NCBI GenBank assembly: GCA_963281255.1
Contig: OY725488.1
Location: 12,311,524-12,375,523, forward strand
Origin: Aphrocallistes beatrix
Taxonomy: Eukaryota > Porifera > Hexactinellida > Sceptrulophora > Aphrocallistidae
Length of the DNA: 64,000 bases
Reading direction: 5' to 3'
Shown: positions 1 through 10,255 of the stretch, piece by piece
How positions within the stretch are numbered: the stretch's first letter is position 1
How the letters are laid out: each line of letters begins with the position of its first letter
Position numbers and translations under genes: made by a program
Notes under the pieces: model-generated
What the model saw: only the letters and a program-made list of their open reading frames with translations
What the model was told of the DNA's origin: nothing
Database searches by the model: none

Positions 1-736
1 CGATTGGTCGCTCATTCACCAATTAATATCAGACAGTCCGCTCAATGGACTGTACATTTGGGACTTCCACGGTTTCCTCCCAGTGACAGCTGACAGCCTA
101 TCAGCGCTCTCCTCGCTGAAAGAGTTGTTTTGGGATACGGAACAAGATTGCTACGAAGCATTGCAATACTTGCATCGACTCAGTTCCATCACATACCTCC
201 GTCTACACTCTGCTTCCTGGCCATCTCCTAATCCATCCTACCCAGACTCCATCTCACGACTAATCTCTGAAAATTCCACTTCACTGAGAGAGATCAGTTT
301 ATGCGCTTTAGAAAGAATTGGGTTTGACAGCTGGGGTAGTTGCTTAGATTTAGTTTCAATTTGTTCCAACTTGATATCGTTACAACTCTCCAATTGCAAT
401 TTCACACCTGATGATATGAGTTGCTGGTACAGAGCTTTAACAGTTATGAAGTCACTCGTCTACATGAGACTCCGCTACACTCCATTACAAGATTCTGGAA
501 TGTTGGTACTGTGTCACAGTCTGAATTATCATCCAGCCATTAGGTATTTATGGATAGAACGCTGCGAGCTCAGTTCTAAATCGTGTCTTCCTCTCAAATA
601 TCTCATCTTGACACCTCCACACATCAAAATACTGGATCTTTCCAAGTCCGAACTTTCGAGTCCTGATCCCGAACAGCTGGAACTCCTCGAACAGTCAGCT
701 GAACAATGTTCCATCAAGATTGATTGGGAAGACTAA
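1..736 (+). CDS. NLR-type receptor, C-terminal LRR part (unit A copy, 5' end outside window)
   Basis: The reading frame is open from base 2 to the TAA at 734-736. It encodes the last 245 residues of a leucine-rich-repeat protein. It aligns without a gap to the end of the complete DED/NACHT/LRR gene at 30,427-33,807, at a constant offset of 33,071. Successive repeats show a beta strand of type LxxLxL (for example ITYLRL, LREISL, IRYLWI, IKILDL) every 25-30 residues. By family knowledge the LRRs of NLRs sense ligands or keep the receptor inactive in the cytosol. The start, DED-like domains and NACHT domain lie upstream of the window. The two copies differ almost only at exposed strand positions, as described in the findings. 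The 3' flank is also duplicated. A GTG at 83 could look like a start but is internal. Confidence 0.85.
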   Translation, partial: DWSLIHQLISDSPLNGLYIWDFHGFLPVTADSLSALSSLKELFWDTEQDCYEALQYLHRLSSITYLRLHSASWPSPNPSYPDSISRLISENSTSLREISLCALERIGFDSWGSCLDLVSICSNLISLQLSNCNFTPDDMSCWYRALTVMKSLVYMRLRYTPLQDSGMLVLCHSLNYHPAIRYLWIERCELSSKSCLPLKYLILTPPHIKILDLSKSELSSPDPEQLELLEQSAEQCSIKIDWED

Positions 737-1320
737 CACTCATTGAAGGTAAGTATTCTCTAATTTTAAATTTAAATAATTTAGTTCGATTCAATTCCAA
801 ATCTAATTATACTTTGAATTTAATTTAAACTATTGAATTCCCGCAAAAATTTAATATTTCTGAATCGATTATAAAATAAAACCTCACAGAAGAACAATTA
901 ATTTAATTAATAAAATATTTTAAATTTCTCTTTGAATTTGGTTTAAATATAATTAATTTCTTCATTTCTATAAATAGAATGTCCTACTAATCTATTGGCT
1001 TAGAAGTCTGTGTCATTCATTCACTGATATCTCAATGCAGTACATCTTAACTGTCCTACTTCTCTAGGTGTCAGCTGCTACTCAATCCCCTTTCTCTCTC
1101 TTCCTATTTCACACCTCTATAGTCACCCCTTCCCTGCTATAACACATCTACTCTTCTCCCCACTCTATCTGCTAGAGATTGTCTGCTAGCTTGAACTTGA
1201 ATTGTGTATTTGTCTGAGTTCTGAATAGAAATATCATTAAAACATATAAACTCACTCTATTCAACTTTACTACATCGTTATTATTGGGATAATTTAATTC
1301 GGATTAGAACCAGAATGCTG
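737..1320 (+). other. 3' UTR region of the unit A NLR with candidate intron 749-1077
   Basis: Twelve bases after the stop codon a strong splice donor (AAG/GTAAGT) occurs at 749. A pyrimidine-rich acceptor (TCCTACTTCTCTAG) ends at 1077. Both signals and the spacing are conserved in the duplicate at 33,820-34,137. An ATTAAA lies near 1,235 and could serve polyadenylation. No other coding potential is seen. That this is a 3' UTR intron is an inference; cDNA would settle it. Confidence 0.45.
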
Positions 1321-1329
1321 GTAGTAATG

Positions 1330-1460
1330 TTTTGACCTTACTCGGCGAGGTGTGAAAATTTCACTGAGAATTTAAGATAACTGAGGAATTATATTATTCA
1401 GTGAATGCAAAATTTCTAATTTCTGCCTTGTCCAATTCCTCAGTCGATTCGTTCGAATTT
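1330..1460 (-). mobile_element. Old Helitron 5' end fragment (unit A)
   Basis: On the minus strand this stretch resembles the first ~150 bases of the younger Helitrons in the window. It shows a form of the GAATTGATTGAAGAATTGG block and then TTCACACCTCGCCGAG, as at 29,310-29,425. It is diverged, and the same relic lies at 34,405-34,530 in unit B, so it predates the duplication. Confidence 0.45.
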
Positions 1461-2166
1461 ATAAACAAGAAATCTTTAACATAATACGATTTCATATTTA
1501 CGTATCTTTGGCAAGCTGTTGAAGATTTCATCCTAAATTTCCATCTTATAAGCAATTTTGTTCCAAATTTAGTACAGGTCAATGCTGTAGATTTTCCAGG
1601 ACGTACATATGTAATGCAAGACATGAAACACTATTCATGTAATATTACTAATTCTATTAGAAATGAATAGCATCCTTCTTTTAACACAGAGATCATATTT
1701 TACTAGAATTCTAAACAAATTATTATCAAAGATTTCTATTATTGACAATTAAGTAAATTCATTGTAATTTCGTTCAAGTGACTCATAATTGAAGTGTGCT
1801 TTTTTTCAATTATTTAACTGCTACCATGAGGTTACTTACAACAATCCTATTGCCATATAGCTTGACTATATTACTGCAGATTATCGAACTATGGAAACCC
1901 AAATAAAAAGTTTAAATCTTAAGAAAATCTATATACCTGGAATGACGAATTCATTTGTTGATTCTGACGTATGATACAATTACGAGTAAGATGCTATTGC
2001 CTATTGCTGAACAAGGAGACACATGAAAATTGTCTTAACTACAATTACGGACTTCAGGTATTTGTGTTGGTTTTATACTGTTACAAGTATTTATTGCCTA
2101 ATTAAACATTATAACTATTTTGTGGGAAAGCATGGCCCTCCTGGTCTCCGTCATTTCCGGTTTAAG
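1461..2166. other. Non-coding, shared with unit B
   Basis: The stretch aligns with about 34,530-35,170 until base ~2,040 with scattered substitutions and small indels. No convincing reading frame or RNA gene is seen. Confidence 0.5.
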
Positions 2167-2390
2167 CTAGATTATTCGTGGATTTGGGTCGATATCAACA
2201 GCTGGGATAGATCCAACGAATGAATTTACGGCGGCATTTTCAGATATCTCTAGAACGTAGGATGGATATGTCTGGGGTGCGTTATCATTAATATCTTGTA
2301 TTGACAGAACACGAACAGTTGCAGTGGCCGTCTTACGGGAAGAAAGTTCCCAACCTGGAGTCAGTGGACTCTCAGTGGTCCACATAAGGT
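2167..2390 (-). pseudogene. Cadherin-repeat exon fragment
   Basis: The minus-strand frame contains the hallmark of a cadherin extracellular repeat junction. It reads TATATVRVLSIQDINDNAPQ and continues with YVLEISENA and VGSIPAVDIDPNP. These match the end of one repeat (calcium-binding DxNDNAP linker) and the start of the next (xxExA and AxDxD calcium ligands). Cadherins are calcium-dependent surface adhesion proteins built of many ~105-residue repeats. Only about 70 residues are present. The frame stops soon after, and no partner exon or membrane segment is seen nearby, so this looks like a stranded exon or duplicated gene fragment. It has no counterpart at the matching place in unit B. The cadherin assignment is secure; whether it is still an exon of a distant gene is not known. 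Confidence 0.65.
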
Positions 2391-2449
2391 ATCAGGGGAT
2401 CGATTCACTCTACTTATTATTTCAAATCGATTCACTCTACTTATTATTC

Positions 2450-3125
2450 TGTATAATCAATACTGTAGCAAGAACATGCACCAGCACGAATTGATTCAAG
2501 AACACAATGGATAAGCAGCAGAGACTGGTTACTGTGTAGAATGTAATAATTCACATCATATACCTCACCAGGATATTATACAGCTCTCTAAGATACTCTC
2601 CTAGTCTCTAACTCATGAATTTCCATACGTCTAAATCACTAATGACAGTGTAATATAGGGAAATTGGGTGATATTTTAAATTTTCACTCTAAGCCAAGTA
2701 TTAGCACTGATTAATAATTGCATACATTTCCATTTGTGTAAGTAAGATAATATATTTTCTGGAATTAGATCGAAAATTTTGCAAAATCATTTCCAGTTAA
2801 ACATTTGGGCGGGAAAGCATTCAATGCTGGGGTCTGTACTATTAATAGATTGACCTCAGGACTAGTTCGGATTTATTTATAACTGATAAATCATGAGAAT
2901 TTCTGGTGCAATGTATTATGCATATAAAATACTTGCACAGAGATCATCGTGATACCTTCCTATGGTGACCGCAACGATCATTGGAGATCATCAGTGAATT
3001 TTTAGTGTTTTAGGAACCCATATTTTAATTTTCTGGCAATTCCCCGGCATTTGCTATTCAATCATTGGTGAAATCTATCGATAGTTGGTATTGTATATAA
3101 TTATAATTGGTGATACTAATGATCG
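2450..3125. repeat. Duplicated non-coding block (partner 37,805-39,065)
   Basis: The block is nearly collinear with unit B. There it is interrupted by a 574-bp TIR element (38,186-38,759), and this copy preserves the empty site near 2,828. A ~90-bp motif at its end (beginning near TTGCTATTCAATCATTGG) recurs at 35,740-35,815 and again near 38,990. No gene was found. Confidence 0.7.
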
Positions 3126-3216
3126 CTGGCCCGCGTGCAACTCTGATGCTGTCATTATTTTCTTTTGTTTGTTGTAGAGCGTTTGTAGTTCGTTTGATAA
3201 ATTAGTGGGTTTTTAC

Positions 3217-3637
3217 CAGGGTTGAAACCGAATAGTTGATTATTCGGTTTAACCAAATATTATTTGCAAATAGTTGATATTTGGTTTGTAACCAAATATC
3301 ATTATTTGGTATTCGGTTGAGAACCGAATAATTTGGTCAACCGAATAATTTGCATGCTTTTCCAACACAATCACATGTTCTTACATGAGGTGGTCCGACA
3401 CAAATAAATCTAATAGGCCTACTTATACTTGATTATATTTTTGTATAAATATTTATAAAATATATAAACATTTATGGAAAAATATAATCAAGTATTATTT
3501 GGTTGACCAAATATTCAGTTGACCAAATTATTCGATTGACCAAATTATTCGGTTTGATCATTATTTGGTTAACCAAATTATTCGGTTTGACCGTTATTCG
3601 GTTAAATTGGTATTTGGTTGAAGCGGTTTCAACCTTG
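3217..3637. mobile_element. hAT-like MITE rich in an AACCGAATAATTTGGT motif
   Basis: The ends form an inverted repeat, CAGGGTTGAAACCG on the left and CGGTTTCAACCTTG on the right, of the CAGGG type common in hAT elements. The subterminal regions consist of many direct and inverted copies of a short motif resembling CAACCGAATAATTTGG. The 8-bp flanks do not match, so no target duplication is shown. There is no coding potential. Confidence 0.5.
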
Positions 3638-3849
3638 TTATTGGCCAAATAGACAAACCAAAAGAACAACTGCACTGTCATTTGTAATAGAAATATTCCA
3701 AATACGGAGATAAATGTGAAAATAATAAACATATATAACAACTCCATTTAATAGCACCAAGTATAAAGGAACCTTACCTATATAGCATCCAATTTTCGAA
3801 CACATAATAGTAGAGTAGCACAAATAAAAATTGATAGAAGGCATTTATT

Positions 3850-6530
3850 ATACAGTGGAACCTGTATATAACGGCCACACACTACAAATGGGTGTAAACA
3901 ATCCAGAACCAGCGGTCAACATACCGGCCCGAACCAGCAACCACCACACCAACAGCAGCAGCAGCAGCAATACCAGCAACCTCAAAACAACAATTACACG
4001 ATACCTACACAAACCTACAACAGCAGATAGACAAAGCCCTGCGCTAAATGCATCGCTGCCGCCACCATGATCACAACCGCTGAATATAAATACACTGACA
4101 AACTAACCTTTAACCCAAAAGTAAACACACTCCAAGAACACCTTAACATCCTCCCAAGAACTCTCCATAAAAGATTTAATGGAATATACGCTTCAATCAC
4201 AGCTGGAACCCCAATCACAGTGAAAGAGGAGGATGCCCGCTCACTACACAACAATCCAAAAGGGAAATTTTCTACCAATATTCAAACCAAAAACCATACC
4301 CACAAGAAAAAGCAACCACATACACTGCCACCAGGGATATCGCACTGCACAGAATGCGCATAACCATAATTACTGCAGCGCAAGCCCAAAAAACTGCGGT
4401 GCAGATCGAACACAAGCTTGTGATAATGGCAGGTGCAGCCACCCACTGATTAAAGAAGAATCCATCTGGAGGTGCAATAACCAATTCACAATACAGTGTA
4501 GCATCCGCGCACTCAACAACAACAGATCGGCAAATTTGTATTAGGGGAAGTAGGATTAAGTGCCTTACCTGCTTCCCTACCCATCACAATGTTTACTGAA
4601 CATTCATGCCAACTCTGTTCAAACTCAACATTACATTACCACTACCTAAACGAAAATTTCAACATTCGCAAACAGATAACGGACCTAAACCGCTTCCAAA
4701 CCAATGGCACTATGCCCCCAGTATTCACGTACTCCACCTGCAATTTGCACGTGGCAGTACTCCTATAAAAACTTATGGAATACGGTAAAAGCTTCCAAAT
4801 CCCTATCAAACAATCTCCCACACCCTTCCTGACTCGTTTCAAACACCTACTAACACTAACCAGAAACACACCACCAATGACAAAATTCACTATCGAAAGA
4901 AACAGAAACCGAACGTACAGCAAATACCAGCAAATATTAAATACATTAGAACAAAAACTCAAACAACAGCAAGCCACAGTACTTTCCGCAGATAAGGGAC
5001 CGGGCCTAATAATTATACAAAATACAACTGTTCTGCAGCTGTACAATGAATGCATAAAGCAAAATGCACAACGTGCACCCTGGCATCTATCTGGACCACC
5101 TAGCAACACCGCCCTACTAAACCCCTTCTAACGATCAAAACTAACGACGACAGAATTCCAACCTTCTACTTTAAAATTTAGACGCATAAAGAAATCTTGC
5201 ACAAATAACCAAACACAAAGAAGTTTACGCCTACAACTTCGGTCCCATAACAATGTGCACCATTGCACGACCAATAGTGAATCACACTAACTCAGTCACG
5301 GTACTGTGTTCAGACATCCTTCGTCCACTAATCTCTCCAACCATAGAAAGGTGCACATATCTAATCCCTGACATATTTAAAACCATCGACGCACTAATGG
5401 CGTTCGAAGCACCCCAAAAATACACATTGGAGACATCGAAGAATTATATCCCTCCACTCCACACAGTCTCATATTCACAGTATTCAAACATTACAACTCC
5501 ACACGAAAGAGGGAACTGCAACTGCTTGAACAACTACTCAAATGCAATTACCTTACAGATGAAAAATAATCTACCACCTAGGTAGAGACAGAATTCCCAT
5601 GGGATTGCCACTCGCCCCAGAACTGGCACGGATATGCACAGCATGCCTGCTAAGAGACTACCAACCACCCATAGAGCAAGCACTAACACTATATTCTGAC
5701 GACGTAGCGGCAACATATCCAATCGACACACTACCATTAAAACCTTACAAATTGATACCAACAGCCGACAATGCTACACAGGATGCCATGTACGACACAA
5801 ACAAAAAGGAATTCAAACCAATCCAACAAAAATACAGGCAAGCAGTTCCCTTGCATCCCCACTCATTCCACCCATCCTCCAAGCTAGCCAAAAAAACTAC
5901 TTCGGTGCAGCATTCCGAGCCACACAAATAGTTCACAACCCAGCTGAAGCACTAGACTACATTCTGCAAAAATACTTACCAGCATTACAGAGGCTCGGAC
6001 ATGACTGCACCGAAGTAGTCGAAAACATGGTTCGCATTGCCTACTTTCCACAAAGATCGGAGAAAAAGAATAATTTAAATACCTTCCAAACATATCATAT
6101 CAATGCTCGGATTGAAATACCCAAAGTGAAGATTTACACAACAGAACCTGCAACTTTTTATAAATGAAGCAAACGAAAACTGCAAACCTGAAATCATTAC
6201 AAACAAGATACAAAAGACAACAGCCAACCAGACTTACCCAACACGCCACTACCCAAAAAGCAAGCACAAAAAGCAGTTTTTAATTAACAGCAGCTACAAA
6301 TCAAACTTCAAGACACAGCACAGCGCTAATACTAATTATATCTAACTCACTACGAACTAGCACTAATACTAATTATTCTAAACTTCAACACACTGCACAG
6401 CGCTAATACATCTTACTCCAAGACATAGCACAGCGAACAAAGAACAAATAAGAAAGAACGTAGCAACAGTAACGATCCATAATAACTACATACCAGCTAA
6501 ATAATAAGGTAATAGTATTTCCAAATTAAA
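3850..6530 (+). mobile_element. Penelope-like retroelement, copy 1 (heavily broken)
   Basis: Fragments of translated similarity run through all forward frames. They match the better copy at 15,560-18,408: the conserved SADKGPG block near 4,995, the CTIARPIVNHTNS block near 5,260, MGLPLAPELAR near 5,600 and YSDDVAATYP near 5,695. The order is that of a Penelope-like reverse transcriptase. About 1 kb of upstream sequence, including a Gln/Ser-rich stretch near 3,930-3,980, is present here and missing from copy 2. The element begins next to a pogo-like terminal motif at 3,852 (CAGTGGAACCTGTATATAAC). It carries many breaks and cannot be functional. The AC-rich tail without genes ends near 6,530. 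Confidence 0.75.
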
Positions 6531-7084
6531 TTCTGCGGGAACATTCTGATTGACTATTGTGGTATGATGAAATCCTAATTCAACGTTCTATTGATACGGA
6601 CAATCTTATAGTACAGTGCATAGTTCATTTCTTAGGATTTGCCACACCCATAATATTATCTAATTTAATTTGTTGTAAAATGTTTGCTAAAAACAAGAAA
6701 TCTGATAGAAACATTCTATTACAAACCTCGGAGCGGAAACAGGAACTTTTTAATATAGTAATGCCCTCCCCCAGCTTTTTCATTCATAGTAGATTAGGTA
6801 CATTTTATTATTGAATTTAATACATTTATAGTGTAGCTTTGCTTCTTCCTTGCCCATCCAGTTTCAGAAAACTTGATATTGGTAACAGTTTGAGCACTCA
6901 TTTAATAAGCCAAAACTAGTAACAATTATGAAACATCAGAAAAAAACCAAGAATTAATGCTTATCTTTGTACAAAATCTTGCTCAAGGGTAAAAAGGATT
7001 AGAGCTGATGCAGCGCATATATCCGACCAAAGACTGAAAAGATCAATGGCCTAGTATTTTGCAAAGTTTTTATTAGCTTGCACT
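6531..7084. other. No gene recognised
   Basis: One frame at 6,557-6,814 has a hydrophobic stretch (FLGFATPIILSNLICC followed by KMFAKNKK) that resembles the fifth helix and third loop of a rhodopsin-type receptor. It lacks an ATG, flanking helices and conserved motifs. I do not call it a gene. Confidence 0.3.
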
Positions 7085-7385
7085 TTCCCTCATTATCTAT
7101 CCTTGCTGTATTTACCATCTTAGGATGATGACAAAGTTTTAATTTCATTGTCCAAGAATGGAAGCATTTGTATATCAGAAAAATCTTTGAGCTTCTTTTG
7201 AAGGGGCTTTATCTGATTTTTATGTGTTTTCTCGCTGAAGAATTTGAGTAGATGAGTTAACAAAGATTTCTCGTGCAGAATCTTCCAAGTTAACCAACTC
7301 CTATTTGGAAAAAAAGCCTCACCAGTCACCAGGAAGGCTTTAGAGTACGCTTTATGTAAAAAACTTGTTTAAACAGTTATTAAGC
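7085..7385. repeat. Duplicated block (partner 45,085-45,400)
   Basis: About 300 bases are clearly homologous to unit B, for example GGATGATGACAAAGTTTTAA and CCAGTCACCAGGAAGGCTTT. Both copies have indels that do not respect codons, which argues against a conserved protein. It anchors the collinearity between PLE copy 1 and the ZYG11-like gene. Confidence 0.6.
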
Positions 7386-7589
7386 GTAGAACCCAATTAA
7401 CTGAAAATATTTTGTATTAGCTGCTATGTGTGAGAGCTATTCCAGTCCTGCCAAAAGTGACCCAATTAAGCAGAGTTGACTAGATAGAAGGGATGCGATT
7501 TATGAGAATTCAAATGCTCTGAAAATGGCACTGTTTAGTGTAACATGTTTATTGAATTTTCTGTTAAATACATTTAGCATAATATTACA

Positions 7590-9965
7590 ATGAACTGGGT
7601 AGCTGTTGAAGGAACAGAGAATAACTTCTCAATCTATGCCCAGCGTCTACAGAGTCTATCGGGCTTGTGTATCTCCAACTTTTCAAATTCTCTCAGAAAT
7701 GTTTACAAATTAAACTCCGCCACTCTTCATAGCCAGTATGGAATAGAAGATATAGTTGACTACTTCCGGTCTATCCCTTATTTCTCTAATTCCACTCAAT
7801 CTGTTCTTCCTTATTGGATTTCAGATCTACTCTACAATCACATTTCAAAAGGAGAAGACTGTCCAAATAATTTTATTGAGGAATTCTTCTCACATCAAGT
7901 CTGTACTCTTTCCAATATAACTTTAGCAAATTTGAGTTCTGTACCACAGATTCATTATAGACTATCGCATCTTAAAACTTACCATCTAACATTACTTGAT
8001 TTCTCAGGGAATCTTAACATTTTTAGTTCTTCTTTGGCACCATTAATCGAGTCTAATGTTTCCCACTCCCTAAGAATCTTAAAACTTCGAGGCTGCACTA
8101 ACTTTGATTCTGTATCTTCACTATTCTGTTTTATGAACCTAGTAGAATTGGATGTGAGTGAGAATGAATATCTCAACTGGGGTTCACACAGTTTGCTAAA
8201 AGCTATGGCTGAAATCTTATCCTCCTTCACTCGTTTACAGACACTGGACCTTCACTTAACTAATCTCCTTTCAACTTGTCACGCTAATAGTATCAACATC
8301 ATGCATGGATTTGCTGCAGGTTTTCCTGATCCATTGGCTTTTGTTAAGTTACAAGAACTGTATTTATTCATTCACACTTCGTATTATATATCATCTTCGA
8401 CCTTTTCTTTTGAAAGCTATGTATGCAAATTCTATGAATTTCTATTTCAACTTCCTTCCATTACTCACCTTGATTTATCAGGTTGGCCATGTCTCAATTG
8501 GCTCCCAGGAAACACTATAACAGACTTCAGTAAGAAATTGTCCTTCTTTGGGCTCTATAATACCGCAATCACAGATGAGAAGTCGGATATTTTGATACAT
8601 TCCGTGGAAGTTACAGGATTATGCGAAGAAAAATACCTGGTACCAACTGTGGTCCGATATCATTGCATTAGTGGCTATTTAACTGAACTCTTTGGTCGTG
8701 TGCATGACAACATAAAAAGGAAATCTGTGGTTTATTCTGATGATACTCTCCTTAAATTGACTCATATTGTGTTAGACGCATTGGATCATTACACCTCTCT
8801 TCTCCTCTCTCCATCTCCTCCTTCAACCTGGAAGAACCTAAAGTTAGTATTGGCCTGTCTTTACTCGCTGGGAAATGTTATTGAAAGTAAGCTGAGTGAG
8901 GCACTTGTACGTCGTTTCATTGACTCTTCTATCACACTGTTACATTATGTCAATGTAAACGAATTTAGCGAACATAGTCTAGTAGGAGTGGTGCTTAATG
9001 CTTGCAAGATCTGCTCATTTTTCTCATCTAATTATTGCTTCGAACAATCCAACCAGACAATGCATTTTGTCTTAGCAAAGTTCATTTTGTATATTATCAA
9101 TGAAGTTTGTCGAGAACCTGACAGGTTGCATTCCCCCACCGATACAAGTCTCTCTTCCATTTTGTACAATGTGCAACTGATTCTCCACAACATGTTATTT
9201 GACCTGGAACCAAACCAAAAGACTTTTGTAGGCATAGATCTTAACGGGATAGACATCCTGATGCACTTCGTAGATATGAAGCTAACTGAGAAAAGGATAG
9301 ACGAGGATCTAGTCTGTGCTTGGAGTATTATAATGAGTTTGACATATCTATGTTTCCCCAACTGTCTAAGATTGTGTAAGCAGGAGCACATTGAGCTGTT
9401 AGTTCGTGCACTGGGAGAAATCTCTCACAAGAAGTTGATTGGAGAGATCATGGGCTCTATTGAAAATATCGCAGAATTCTGCATTCAGGAAGAATCAGCA
9501 GCTGTTTCTTCTCAGCTGTTGGCTTCGGTACTCACAGTGCTACATAATCACGATATATACAATCAAAACGCTATCTCGTCTGCCATCGCGTCTTCCGCTT
9601 ACTTCGCAATGGGAAGTGAGAAGTGGGGCTGGGAAGAGAGTGGAGAAGAGACACTGTCTCTAGCTGTTGAGTTGATTAGCGTGTTAGATTACCGTGTAGC
9701 TCGAGTCAATGCTAGTTACAAAACCTTAGATTTCTTAGTAGAATGCTTGGGAGCAAAAGAAAAAAGGATTGTGTTGTGTGCGTTATGGATTATTTGTAAC
9801 CTAGTGTATGAGAAACCTGAATTTTACTTGAATCTTCTGACTGAGGAGACAATCAAAGTGATATACGGAATCATGTCTTCTCATTCAAATGATTCCATTT
9901 TCCATAAACTGTCGAGAGAAGTTGTGAAACTGTCTGAAATCACTACCAAATGTGCAGAGTTATAA
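7590..9965 (+). CDS. ZYG11/ZER1-like LRR-armadillo protein, putative CUL2 ubiquitin-ligase substrate receptor
   Basis: This is a single open frame of 791 codons. The ATG at 7590 is the first Met after an in-frame TAG at 7575. Residues 27-36 (SLSGLCISNF) fit the BC-box pattern LxxxCxxxF that binds Elongin B/C. It is followed by an N-terminal helical region. Leucine-rich repeats occupy about residues 130-330, for example LRILKLRG, LVELDVSEN, LQTLDLHLTN and ITHLDLSGW. The remainder to the C terminus is helical and looks armadillo-like (LKLVLACLYSLGNV, LCALWIICNLVYEKPE). This order and length match the ZYG11/ZER1 family, whose members recruit substrates, including N-terminal glycine degrons, to CUL2 ligases. 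The gene has no intron and no close copy in unit B. The family call rests on architecture and motif fit; a generic LRR-ARM protein is the alternative. Confidence 0.6.
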   Translation: MNWVAVEGTENNFSIYAQRLQSLSGLCISNFSNSLRNVYKLNSATLHSQYGIEDIVDYFRSIPYFSNSTQSVLPYWISDLLYNHISKGEDCPNNFIEEFFSHQVCTLSNITLANLSSVPQIHYRLSHLKTYHLTLLDFSGNLNIFSSSLAPLIESNVSHSLRILKLRGCTNFDSVSSLFCFMNLVELDVSENEYLNWGSHSLLKAMAEILSSFTRLQTLDLHLTNLLSTCHANSINIMHGFAAGFPDPLAFVKLQELYLFIHTSYYISSSTFSFESYVCKFYEFLFQLPSITHLDLSGWPCLNWLPGNTITDFSKKLSFFGLYNTAITDEKSDILIHSVEVTGLCEEKYLVPTVVRYHCISGYLTELFGRVHDNIKRKSVVYSDDTLLKLTHIVLDALDHYTSLLLSPSPPSTWKNLKLVLACLYSLGNVIESKLSEALVRRFIDSSITLLHYVNVNEFSEHSLVGVVLNACKICSFFSSNYCFEQSNQTMHFVLAKFILYIINEVCREPDRLHSPTDTSLSSILYNVQLILHNMLFDLEPNQKTFVGIDLNGIDILMHFVDMKLTEKRIDEDLVCAWSIIMSLTYLCFPNCLRLCKQEHIELLVRALGEISHKKLIGEIMGSIENIAEFCIQEESAAVSSQLLASVLTVLHNHDIYNQNAISSAIASSAYFAMGSEKWGWEESGEETLSLAVELISVLDYRVARVNASYKTLDFLVECLGAKEKRIVLCALWIICNLVYEKPEFYLNLLTEETIKVIYGIMSSHSNDSIFHKLSREVVKLSEITTKCAEL

Positions 9966-10249
9966 AAGATAATAGTTTATATTCTGGATATTAATTGTTT
10001 TTCTAACATTGTTTTCTTAACGCGTTACTGTACATTGTAAAGTTGTCCATATTTTTGGATGATTATAGGATAAATATCTAAAACTTTCATTATGATTCTG
10101 GACACTTTTTATATTTGTACGTGCATGTGTATCAGCAAATAAGTTAAATTCCAATATTGTAATGTTGAATCAACAATGTGCAAATTATAGAATATATTCT
10201 AGTAAACCACTTTGTTCATAACAAAGTGGTTCATATGTTGAAAGGTCAG
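9966..10249. other. 3' flank of the ZYG11-like gene
   Basis: The sequence is AT-rich without a canonical AATAAA. A perfect hairpin, AACCACTTTGTT and its complement AACAAAGTGGTT, lies at 10,205-10,232. No other feature is seen. Confidence 0.35.
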
Positions 10250-10255
10250 TTTGTA

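Noticed and set aside
83-85. Start codon of the unit A NLR fragment
   Set aside because: It is a GTG inside the conserved LRR frame, which continues upstream to the window edge.
6557-6814. Rhodopsin-type receptor fragment
   Set aside because: There is one hydrophobic segment with basic loop only, no ATG and no other receptor motifs.
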